NCBI RefSeq assembly: GCF_020536995.1
Contig: NC_068360.1
Location: 12,805,304 to 12,869,303 of the forward strand
Direction: 5' to 3'
Length of the DNA stretch: 64,000 nucleotides
Source of the DNA: Dreissena polymorpha
Lineage: Eukaryota; Mollusca; Bivalvia; Myida; Dreissenidae
The stretch's first letter is position 1, and each line of letters starts with the position of its first letter. Below are positions 1 to 11,900 of the stretch, one piece after another. The position numbers were made by a program, and so were the translations under genes. The notes under the pieces are model-generated. The model ran no database searches. It saw only the letters and a program-made list of their open reading frames with translations, and was not told the origin of the DNA.

Positions 1-2120
1 TTGGTACATGCTTCTCTCATTCAGTGATTTATGGGAAGTATTGACCTTATTTGCTTGTCTTTGCATACAAAGGTGACATGGATCAATGATATGTGTTGTG
101 TTGAGAATTCTGCGGGAAGCTGTGTCCCCAGAAGATGTACTAGAAACCTCTTTCAGGAAGCCTGCATTGATCTGAGCTGCCTTTCTGCCCCTGTTACTTC
201 ATAGAACTTCATTTCTAAGCTTATAATGCTCTCCAACATATATGTATCTTGTTCATTTTAACCTTTCCTTCTAGTTTAAACCCCCAAAATGAGCATTTTT
301 GTCTTTCGCTCAGTTATTAACGCCCATTTTGACCAGATTGCCACCATAAAAATAGTCAAAAGTACTTGTTTTGCGCCCAAAATATGAAATTTTGTATTCT
401 CTTGAACCTCTGAATGACAGCTGGCAGAGCATATTGACCATCTGCTGCAGTTTAAAGGCACCCATGGCATTATATGCTAGAATATACCATTTGCGACTGG
501 TAAATAAATGGGCTCCGAGCAACAAGGCGCTTTCAAGATTTCACACTTTTATAAGTGTGAAACAACAAGTTATAGGAAGCTTATTGATTTCTACACTTCA
601 AAGTATCTTTGATCTCTCATTTTTGCTTATTTGTTGTTTGTCTTGGATGAAATTGGATATTTTTGCTGGGAAATTGACATTTTTTGGGGGTATTTAAAAA
701 AAACACACACAAAAAAGACATTATCAAAATTGCTTAGAGTGAAAATATCTGACAAGTTCATTCTTTCCCCACCCCGCATAAGCCCCACGTGCCTGTCCAT
801 ATGGTTTGTTTTGGTATTTTGTTGCAGATATTGAACACAACAGCTTTAACTCTTAAAGGGACATTTAAGCTTTAACAGCCCTTAAATCGCCTTCTTCGGA
901 CCGAAAACACCCGCATGTGAAAATGTGATCTAAAATGGCCAAATGGACAGATAATCCAGCCAAACTTAATATATTGGTGCAATATGAATAGGAAGATAAT
1001 AATATGCAAGAAAAACACATTTCATGCAGAACATATTTTTCCTTTAGGTTACAATATACTAAATCTTTTTGGAGTGCAATGCTATACTCTTTAAAACCTG
1101 AACATCATTTATAAGAAGACACAATTCTCTGTGTGGGCACTTGCCATGACTTTATTTTAGAATGTTTCTTTGTGCATGTGGTAGGGAAAACATTGATGTT
1201 TAACAGAAATTCACTCATTTGCTTGAAGGTTAAAGACTACATGAGACTTTGACAGATGGCGGGAAACCCACATCCACTGGTACGAACCCGGTAAATTGAT
1301 GGCTGTAAAACAGTGACCGCTGATTCGCATCGAGTTCTTTCTTGCAAAACGCATGACCCCCCTTTTTTATTGTCTAAATCATTGCGACTTGGAATGCTCT
1401 TTAAGAAAAGGTATGGTTATGGGGGTCTCTATGCGCAAAAGTTTGACTTTATTTTTTGTTGAAGTTATTGCTTTTACATTGAATTTGTGTAGGAAATCTT
1501 TTGGTATATTGTAACCTATATATTAGATTCAAAATGTAGGTACATATACTATAATATATTGGGTAGTGCATGTCAGCGGCGCTAGTGGAACACACCTGAC
1601 GAATTTCCATCAAGCCCGCGCGCTTGGCCCTGATGACATGACCTACTTAATATTACAATAAAGGAATGCTGGTGGCTTGCTCTTGTCTATCGCATGCTCT
1701 CTCGAATTTTTCTTATTATTTGGTTTACAGTGCATGATATTTGTTATATGTGCGACGAGTAAGCAGTATAATTTAGGAAAGTAACAGTATATCCGCACTG
1801 CAATCTTCTCTTAAAAAGACATAAAGCGAGGCTAGTTTAATATTAGTACATGCCAGCATATAAAAGGTACAATGCCCCTTTTCAAATATTTGATTGCATA
1901 TTTGTATCCGTTTTCGAGTATTGAATTATATTTACTGACTATGACAGCAATAATACTCAATTCAATCCCATCCTCTAATTAGTAAGAAACCGTGACATCT
2001 TAGTCTCATAATGCAAGTATGTATTGCTAGTTTTTCATTCACTTCTTATATATATTGTTGTTAGTTTGTGGGTGTGCATTGGTTTAACTAATACTGTAAA
2101 TACTAACTTAACTGACTGAT
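1..2120. other. Intergenic DNA, no supported gene
   Basis: AT-rich sequence with only short open frames lacking recognisable motifs, plus simple AC and A runs near 690-720. No exon with both splice sites and family signature was found on either strand. Confidence 0.5.
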
Positions 2121-2262
2121 ATGCCTTTCGCGAGGGCGTTAACCGGGGGTGCAGTGTATCGTGCTCTACACAGGGCACTTAAAAGAACCAGGGACGTTTC
2201 TGGAATCGGGGCGTTCCCTGTTTCCCGCTCGAACTCCCACTTACACCTCACTTGGGGCGGAG
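2121..2262 (+). repeat. SINE-like fragment
   Basis: GTGCTCTACACAGGGCAC followed by TTAAAAGAACCAGG closely resembles the body of the minus-strand SINE near 41660 (GTGCTATACACTGAGCAC, then GTAAAAGAACCA). The fragment lacks an obvious tRNA-like head. The open frame over it is therefore not taken as a gene. Confidence 0.4.
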
Positions 2263-4427
2263 AGAACAGTAAAAACACACACAATTTAAAAACAAACTAT
2301 ACACAATCAATCATAAATAATGATAATAATGATAATAATTATAATTTAATAATGATAACAATTGTTATAATGATGATAATCATGATGGTAAGGAAAATAA
2401 AATTAATTAACAGTGGGTTTTGGGCGATTGGCATTGAACATAGACTAAATTGACTTTCACGACGGACTGACGCGAACAGTTGGATTACTCACTCGTTTTC
2501 CGCTCCAGACAGACACACAACATCCACAGAAAATACATAAACATAACCCATACAGCAAACCATCATAGCATCCCTATCTGTTTTACTACCATTGAACATA
2601 AAGGTCTCATTGGCCATCGCGCACTGGTGTATTTGTTGAAAAAAATTCCTTCGGCGAAAACCCGGGCAGCGGGATAAATGCGAGCTACTTTGGCTTAAAA
2701 TTAAATATTTTACACTGAAAATGCCACATGGGACATATCAGCACATAAGGTAGTCGTGAAGACTCGGCGATGACCTGTAAGTTTACTACACGCACAGAAC
2801 ATGCTGCTTTTTGTTTCGAAGTGTAACGCTGGTGAATCGATCCAGCGTTTTTCAGAAAGTTTAGTGTAACCATTGAAGCAAATAATTTCCATGCTGTTAT
2901 ATCACGTCTATTTTCATAAGAAAGAGTGATTCAGTGATTTAGGTTAATAGTTTTCTTTGTAAGATCATTGAGTCTGTGCAGGAGGACAGGCTTTTCTTTT
3001 AATTTTAATTGAGCGCTTTAATTCAAAGGTAACTGCCACTTAAAACAATTGTACGTAAATATACGCGTCAAAAACATTAATTTGATTGAAAATAGTTTTG
3101 TTCTTTAAGTATAACAGTTATTATTTGATTAGAAATCATTGAAACAATATCATATATGTAATTGTTTAATGTTCAAAACGAGTATTCCTAATCAGCCTCG
3201 AAATTTTGCTTTTCCTAAGCGTACATTCGGAAAAAAAAGCCAGAACAGCGTTCATTCCAATCTAGTTGGTTTGATTCGTTCACATGGCTCCAATACGATT
3301 AGGTAGGTATATTAGTATTAAATTTTAATTTGCGACCGTTCTTACCTTTTATGAACCTAACGTCGATCTAAATACAAACGAAATTTAGAAAAAAAACACA
3401 CAACATACAACATACAAGACTCGCATTGTTGCTTTATAATGTTTTTTTTTTAAATTATTATCATTAATATTTAACACAAAATTTATTACATTAACAATGT
3501 TATTATTTTCAAAGCCGGGACCTTGCGTCCGCCTCCCCAATGTTTGGAGGTTATCTACGCCCCTGCCTGGGATTACAACTTTGCAACAAGGTAATGTTAC
3601 CAAGCAAAGGTTATAGTTTGTTCAAAGTTATAGTACGTTCAACCGTATGAAGAAAGATTCTATGTTTGCCTATTTTTTCTTAAGGGAGCTTTGCTTCCAT
3701 TAAGTCGGTATCCAACTCCAAACCCTTGAAAGTTGGAACCGATTCTTTTTTCCCTAATTTAATGAGAATGCCAACTTCAGCACAAAGGAAAATGAATTTA
3801 GTTAAGTAATGTTGGCATTTCATTTATTTAAACAAGTTCCACTTACTTCTTTAGTCGAATTACAATTGCATTAAAACTAACAATGAAGTCGGTAACAATT
3901 GCAACACAACTGATGTAATAAGCAAGGCACCAAATACAACCCGAGGGTAACGCACATACGCAGATACATAAATGAAAACAATATACATTGACGCATGAAG
4001 GGATTCACAAATACATGTCGATGTACGTGTTGGAGAAGTATTCCATATTAATGTATGTAGCATACTTGAATTCACGTGTTTAATATGTTATATAGGAAGT
4101 TATTCGGTCTATACAAAACACATCTTGAACAGTGTGTTATGTAAATCCCGACAGACTTTTAATGAACACTTTTACTCTAAATGTTAAATACAACCGCCAC
4201 AATACCTTGTATAATTTCAAAGAAGGCCCGTTAACAGAGTGATTGTCCTAATAAGACACAAGTTAAAGCATGTCAATCATTATGATTTGCACAAACTTCA
4301 AATGGGTTGATACATCTGTGATACATACTTTCAAGTAATGTATTACAATCAGTTATTTTCAAATTATAGGGCACACAATCACTGATAAGTATAAAGTCTG
4401 CGTTAATACTGGCAACTGGCATTACTG
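2263..4427. other. Intergenic DNA, no supported gene
   Basis: AT-rich with an (AATGAT)n-like stretch near 2318-2390. Nothing on either strand resembles a conserved exon. Confidence 0.45.
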
Positions 4428-4543
4428 CTAGACCACGTGCTCTTCTGGTTGTATGGCATAGTAGATACCAATGAAGGGCCCAATAATCGGCTTACCGGCC
4501 GCTTGGACAATGGACTCCGGTGTCTGAAAAGCTTGGCAGAAAA
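4428..4543 (-). other. Weak candidate exon, unrecognised
   Basis: Downstream of the extra TNF cassette, a GC-richer minus-strand stretch follows an acceptor-like CTTTTCAG near 4530 and reads TPESIVQAAGKPIIGP, then IYYAIQPEEHVV before a stop. It resembles coding sequence in composition but matches no family I know; it also contains an internal GTAAGC that could serve as a donor. Confidence 0.2.
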
Positions 4544-4854
4544 CCAGCGCACGCAACAAGCAAAACAGGATATAATAAGATGTATATGTGCTATTCATTA
4601 TAGCGTTTATGCATCTGCTTAAATATTTGTTCTTTTTCATTTTCGCAAGTTATTATCATTATAATATATTTTAGAGCAAAGTGTCGGCAATTAATAAATT
4701 AAATTTCACTGCCTGTTGGCAGCACCAATTCCGACGTTCAGGTTCTTTGTAAGAAGTCTGTACACACGCTATTCGTTAAGACGGTAGTTTGTAAGTACTC
4801 AATGTCTAAGACAAACTTTATCCGAACCGGAAGGCAGCCCATCCGCTCACCGCC

Positions 4855-7310
4855 TCAGCTATCCTTAGTTTGAACCATGAAGGCCCCAAAGTGGGTGTGA
4901 TTGCCATCCAGGTCGTACAAAGCGCCCATTGGGTGGTCTCGCACCTTCACGAACAACTTCTCGTTCTTGCGGAGCCGAAACAGGCCGGATATCGGAAGCG
5001 TATCCAGCGGGCTGTATGGTCGGTTATTTTGATGGGTATAGGGCAGGCCTCTGAAAGAAGGTAATAGTAAACCGCTTAATTCTCAATGCCAATCGCTTAG
5101 CTGTTTATTCTTTATTCTTAAATGCACATGCAATACGGCAAATTGAGTTTGCGTTGAAAAATGAGCTCTGACGGAAACTTTGTCAGTGATAGTTTGTTTT
5201 TTTACGTAGCTAAGGCTACTCAGGAATTGAGTGTATTTGAATGTTCTTAATGTGTGTTCTTGTGATGCTGTTGGATAGTGTGTTTTTTACATAATCGAGT
5301 AGAAAATGCGGACTCTTTCCATACACAACTCTGTTGTTACGTCCATAGGCACCGATTCTATGAAAATCGCAGACCGTACACCAATTTCCGAAACGATTCC
5401 CTTTTTTTTTTGACATGGAATGAGAGCATTAATTATATAAATTAATACATTATCAATATCAATACGCAAACAATGATTTGGCAGTTACATGATAAATTTC
5501 GTGTTAAATACAACAACAAACAAACCAAGTTTTATAAACATCGTTGTCGATGTGCTGAAGTTGCTTTTGAATAGAACCTTGACACAACGACCTGTCGTCT
5601 AAGGCGGCAGAAGCTTACTTTTTAATAATAACAAAAGTCCTCATAATTGGCTTTCTATGTACTGTAGCTATTTAAAAAGCTATTAAAAGGCTCAACATTC
5701 TGGTCGTGAGATGTTTCTTCGTCGCGTACTAACACTGGCGCCAGCACACATGGGTCGCACCTTCTATCCCAGCTTCTTCATAATCCATGTACGTGACTTG
5801 TGTGGACCATTTAGACATTTAAGCGAGATTTATAGTACTATATGCTTCATATCGAGAATTAAAAAGAAACATGGTCGCCCGGTCTCTTGCATGGTATGTC
5901 TCCTGGCACGAGCCCCGGGACCCAATTAAAATGTCTTCTGGGGCGATGACCATATGGTAGAATACATGTGCATTCTATAAAAATGTACTACACACAGGTC
6001 TGTACGCTTGCATAAGTGACGGATGTGTGTGTGTTTATTTATTACGGTTTCACGATTAAGTACCTCGTTCCTAAGAGTTATTAAGAATTGTGAACGAGAT
6101 AACTTACTCTTGCGAACGAGCAGGTAAACCATACAACTATTAAGAAAGTCATGGGAACGCCAAAGCTCACTCGTGGTATATATACTTAACAAAAATATTG
6201 AAACACAAGAATCGAGTGAATAATACAACCGATTTTATAGAAATATGCTTTTTGTAGTGGAAAACATTTAAAGTCTAGGAAATGATTTTGAAACAACGTA
6301 TGCACTTTAAATAGAAGATTTAAGAAAAATGTGCTAATTATAGAAAACTATTTTGGTACCAACGTTATTGAAATGAAATTCTACAATCAAAGACATATTG
6401 AAAAGGTACAAAGTGCAAGTTTTCTAAATTCAATCATGGAGAACCGCATAATGACCTCGTATAAACCATAGACATCGTGTGTCGCACTTATATGAGTCTA
6501 AGCCATTAATGAGAAGACTTACCACTGGGATATTCGTATGGTCATACAATTTTTTGGAAGTTGGAATCAATTATTTTCATCTCAGCAAAACTGCGTGTAA
6601 GTCTGTTCTTGTAAGGTTCATGAATCAAATTGCTGACATCAACAGTTACAATTTTCAGTGCAGTTATTTCAGAGGAGATCATGTTGTATTTGAAATGCGG
6701 GTCATGTCCTCACCTATTGTCCTGTGTGAGGTAGGCGGTCTCTAGCGTTATATTGGTGCCGTGACGTCGGTGTGTCTTCATTAGCATCAGGCCCGGGGCG
6801 CTGTAATGAGAACACATCGCGTACTTACACACAAGGGCACTTTGTACTTGAACGTTGTGCAATGGAAATGCGTTTATTTTACAGCTTTAATGTACTTGAA
6901 ATATGACCGCATACAACTCGTCTGAGACTCGTTGTCACTTCATACCATCGGTCGCTCTTGCAAACACTATTTTATGAATTCGTTGAAAAGCAATTCATGA
7001 ATATATAATGATGTTATATTTTTTGTTTTGCAATACGTCTATGATAGTTCTATAGTTTTTAATATATTAGTCAGCCTGATTCCGTACGTATCAGAACTGT
7101 ACGTTTATTTCTAAATTCTGTTTGCCTTTAAAATGGGCTGTCATGAAAACTCAACTCACTACGTGGAATGGTTGGCAAGCCCATTGACGCCAATTTTTGC
7201 GAACACAAAGTAGATGCCTGGCTTCATGATCATGACGCTCTTCACAAACGACCCGCTCCACTCCGGATGAAACGTCTCATCGTCGCAGAGTTCTTTCACC
7301 CACAGAAGGT
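4855..7310 (-). CDS. Second TNF-domain cassette downstream of gene 1 (three exons, no head)
   Basis: Three exons encode a complete C-terminal TNF homology domain: 7310-7163, 6800-6714 and 5050-4855. Phases (1 in, then 2, 2, stop) are identical to exons 4-6 of gene 1. Landmarks are LLWVKELCDDETF, the strand motif PGIYFVFAKIGVNG, and the terminal NHTHFGAFMVQTKDS followed by TGA. Sequence similarity to the gene 1 domain is clear but far from identity, so the duplication is old. I find no transmembrane or furin exon between this cassette and the end of gene 1 at 8969; the space is mainly a 42-bp minisatellite. The first exon begins in phase 1, exactly what gene 1 exon 3 (ending 12655) offers, so it may be an alternative 3' cassette of gene 1 (about 297 residues if joined). 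It could instead be a headless duplicate. The first donor (AC|GTAGTG) is moderate. Confidence 0.72.
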
Positions 7311-7331
7311 CTACGGACAGAAAATACGATT

Positions 7332-7985
7332 ACATTGAACCAGTCTGTGATCTAGAAATAGAAGACACATTGTACATACAACCAGCCTGTGATCTAAAAA
7401 TTGAAGATAAATTGTTCATACAATCACTCTGTGATGATCTAAAAACAGAAGACACAGTGCACGTGAAACCAGTATGTGATCCAAAAATATGCAAGCAAGA
7501 ACACACGATACCAGTGTGTGATCTAGAAATAAAAGAGCAAGAACACATGATACCAGTGTGTGATCTTAAAACAGAAGACACAGTGTACATGAAAGCAGCC
7601 AGTTATCTAGAAACAGAAGACACACTGGACATGAAACCAGTCTGTTTTATAGGAAGAGACAACATAATGTACTCAAAATCAGTCTGTGATCGAGGAACAG
7701 AAGAAACCAGTATGTTATATAGGAACAGAATACACAGTGTACATGAAACCAGTCTGTGATCTAGGAACAGAAGACACAGTGTACATGAAACCAGTCTGTT
7801 ATATAGGAACAGAATACACAGTGTACATAAAAACCCGTCTGAGACCTAGGGACAGAAGACACAGTGTACATGAAACCAGTCTGTTGTGAAAGAAACAAAC
7901 ACCATGATACTTAAATCAGTCTGTGCAACAGAAGAGGCATCGAACATAAAACCAGTCTGTGATATAGAAATAGAGTACATGAAAA
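7332..7985. repeat. 42-bp minisatellite abutting a TNF exon acceptor
   Basis: About 15 units with core GAAACCAGTCTGTGATCTAG then AACAGAAGACACAGTGTACA on the plus strand. The array starts about 20 bases upstream of the first exon of the extra TNF cassette, and the exon edge itself is a divergent unit. On the minus strand every unit carries a pyrimidine-rich tract ending in CTAG, that is, an acceptor-like site. Degenerate units continue to about 8070. Confidence 0.85.
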
Positions 7986-8070
7986 CCAGTATGTCATCCA
8001 GAAACAGATAACATAGGGGCCACCAGTAGTTTATCAAGTACAAGAAGACACAAGCGCATGAAACAAGTAT

Positions 8071-8968
8071 GTGATACAGAAAACAGACATAGTCTTTATG
8101 ACACGTGCATTTATTTGGTGTGCAACACTTGCTACTCATTAATTTATATCTACGTTATTCCTTTATATATATTCGTATTATTGTGCATTTCTTCCATAAG
8201 TTTAGTACTTATAGAGCTCCACGGTTCGAATTATCCCTTAACAAAATCACGTTTCTATCATACTACGAGTAGAACAACTCAGATGGAAATGTCAATAATT
8301 TATTAATCTCATAATTAATATCAAAAATAAACACATGCTGTACAATTTACACCTGAATGAACTACATTAACATGTATATGAAGACATTTTTATTATCGAC
8401 ATGTTTTGCAGCTATGTTGGCATGTCCCATTTGCACTGAAAGTGTTGTTAAACTTCACTCGTGTAAATGAAGCCAGAAAATAACAATGCATTAAAAAACA
8501 CGTGCGATCGGATTATAAAGTTTGCGAAGCATGTATGATGCAAAAGCAAATTAAACCTCCTAATAATAATACTTTTCACATCAAAAAACAATAACAACAA
8601 ATGCTACATCGGAAGTAGAATTTAAACACCACCAACAACATCATAAACGAGTAAAACAAAACAATCAATATAAATCGTAAACACATTTTGATTAACTGAT
8701 TTAGTTTACAATTGTATCCATGCATGAAATGTTAGCCAGTGTGCTTACTATGAATTGCTTCCCTTAGATTGGTGTTTCCACCGTGGTCTCGTGGGTTTAT
8801 AAAACGTACACAATACTGATTAACATCAGTATCAACACACACACGAAACCAAAACACCCAACCGGCATTCAGTTAAAGCCGATGAAATGACCTCTTTTAC
8901 AACCACATCATACTTAATAAAAGTTGTCCTAAGTAAATGGTATTGGTTCATACAGTTCACATATGGCT
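8071..8968. other. 3' flank of gene 1
   Basis: AT-rich DNA between the 42-bp array and the gene 1 stop. It holds a minus-strand AATAAA at 8304-8299 as a possible poly(A) signal. No head exon for the extra TNF cassette was found here. Confidence 0.4.
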
Positions 8969-11900
8969 TTAGACAGCTTTATCCACCATAAATGCACCGA
9001 AGTGCATATCAGTTTGCTCGGAATGGTACGTCTCGCCCTTGGGGTTATTCTCCATGTTGGTGGGTTTGGTGACCCAAATGGTGTCCCTGAAGTCAAGGTA
9101 GTAGAGGCCCCGGAGCTGCACGGAGTCCAGCGGGTAGTCGCCCAGGCCGTACCCGAACTCCGCACCCCTGCAATCAGTGGGAGCTGAACATTATGCGTAA
9201 CAACAGCTATAGCATGATACTGACAGCAGCTCATGTTTGTGTTTTAGATCTGAAACTGCATACATACTGAAAAGCGAAAGTTTGAATCTCATTCAGCGTC
9301 ATGGATGCACACAACTTTGTCATCTATCTGTTAAGTTGCAACTGAGTACCTGCCAGCGCGAACACGCGTACCTGTCATCCTGGGTGCAGAAGGAGACGTC
9401 CAACACTTCCTCCTCGCCTCCTGACTTCCGGCGGTGCAACATCGCGCCCATCGGCGGATAGACGGCGCTGGAGAACAACCAGAACGCACGTTAGAATCGT
9501 GCTCTATGCCAGATGCAAATGCATCTATATCAGCGTTTAACATGCAGCAAATATGAGTCGGCGTGTAACGATGTTCTCAACACGGGCATTTATACATTCA
9601 ACAGAATTTCATTCCATGGTATATACTTATGTTTTAAGGTGTATTTCTCAGTACTTTTGGATGATCACCATTGTTAAATGATAAGTTTGTTAAATTTCGC
9701 ATTGTTTTGTATTTCCGCTAAAATATAAGACAGCCTTTGACAACTTTAGGTGCTCCAACCACAAATTAAATAGTGAAATTGGTAGACAATTACATGTTGC
9801 ATACACTTTGAGAATATGTTATTTTTGTTTTTACGATAATTTTTTTTCTCTTACTGATTGTAAATATCATGCCTTTTTTCCATGCAGTAAATATGAGGTT
9901 GTCAGTAGAGAATTTCTATATAACTGGTATATGGGTGGAAATACTGTACATGCCTTTTATAATCTGATGAGCAACCAGCATAACAAGTTGATATATTTTA
10001 TATTTACGATAACTGAGTTGAGTTGAGTCAAACCGAGTCAGCAGTACCAGAACACCGTTTTGTTCTCACTCATTAACCATGAACATATTAACCGGTATTA
10101 ATGCGAATTACTAGCAAGAACGATCCACATTCATTGTTAGATTACAAAATGTCAATTTAAAATCATAAAAGCGCTCAATAAACACTTATTTTTTCGCAAC
10201 GAAAGTGATCATTCATTGTTTGTATAAGAGAAAGGTTGTTCATAAAAAATCACAAGTATTATATAGAATTATAGCAAACAAAAAGACAGAAAGGAACAAT
10301 AACAACAGATACCCATACTGCCTTTAGGTCAGTCTCCAAAAAGCTCCTTAATAAAAGTGTAAAATTTCATGTTTGTATGAAATATGATGTATTTGTTTTT
10401 AAACTGACAAATGCAGTTCAATTGTGTTTAAATCAGAACTGTGGTTACTACGTTTATCAGGAGCTTTCCGTGCCGGCCTCTGGGTCGCGTACCTCTGCTC
10501 GAGCTCCCCGTTACGGGGCCGGCGGCCGTGCACTACGATGGTCGCGAACACGTAATAGACGCCCGGCGCGAGCACAGTAACGTTCTCCACGAAGCCTGCA
10601 TTCGTCTCAGCCCTTTCGAACGAGTTAACATCCGAGAAGCTCTCCGACGAAGTCTCCCACAAGAACACACCAGCTGCATAGGAGGTAAAAGTACGCTGTT
10701 TGTTTGTGCTCCTTGTTAAACACAGCTCTCCCTGTTATTGTCACAAGGGAAATTCCCGGAAACGTGTTACAACTCTCAAATGCTAGGCATGACCAGGTTC
10801 CCACTCGTTCTCACAAAATGCATTTTATAGTTGGGACGTAGATTTCGGCAGAGCAATTTTAGGATTGGCAAATGTGCATGTCTTTTTTCTCACAGATGCA
10901 CATTACATTACAACTCCAACGGAACACCTCCAGTTTGTTTCTTAACATAATCATACAAATATGTGTTCCGATTCAGTGTGGTGTGTTCCAATGAGACAAT
11001 GCTGCCCTACAAATCACAACCACGTGTTACGTCCGCTAAGCAAGGGATGTTCACATGCACGTGTATTGTTATAAAGTCTATTGCAAAAATCACATCTATA
11101 ACGACATCCGAGACGTTAACATGCCGCACAACGCTTTTGAGACCTTAACACGCCGCGTAACGCCTTAGAGACCTTTACATGCAGCGTAACGACGTTGAAA
11201 CCTTATCATTCCGTATAACGACATGTGATACCTAATCATAACAACCTCTGGGACATAAAAATACCGCATAACGACCTCTGGAAACATAACATGCCGAATA
11301 ACGACATTTTGAACATTTACAAAGTAATATGCCGCATAACAACCTGTGAGACCTTAACATGCCGCATAACAACCCGTGAGACCTTAACATGACGTACAAC
11401 GACCTGTGAGACCTTAACATGCCGCATAACGACCTGTGAGACCTCAACATGCCGCATAACAACCCGTGAGACCTTAACATGACGTACAACGACCTGTGAG
11501 ACCTTAACATGCCGCATAACGACCTGTGAAACCTCAACATGACACACAACGACCTGTGAGACCTAACATGCCGAATAACGACCGATGAGACATTAACATG
11601 CCGCACAGCGACCTGTGAGACATTAACATGCTGCATAACGACCCGTGAGACCTTAATATTCCGCATAACGACCTTTGAGACCTTAACATGCCGTATAACG
11701 ACCTGTGAGACCTTAACATGCCGCATAATGACCCATGAGACCTTAACATGCCGCATAACAACCTGTGAGACCTTAATATGCCGCATAACGACATGTGAGA
11801 CCTTAACATGCCGCACAACGACCTGTGAGACCTTAATATGCCGCATAACGACCCATGAGACCTTAACATGCCGCACAACGACCTGTGAGACCTTAACATG

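Noticed and set aside
7846-8139. Hydrophobic minus-strand frame as a head exon for the extra TNF cassette
   Set aside because: It overlaps the 42-bp array, its hydrophobicity follows from T-rich composition, and no furin motif or matching splice sites accompany it.
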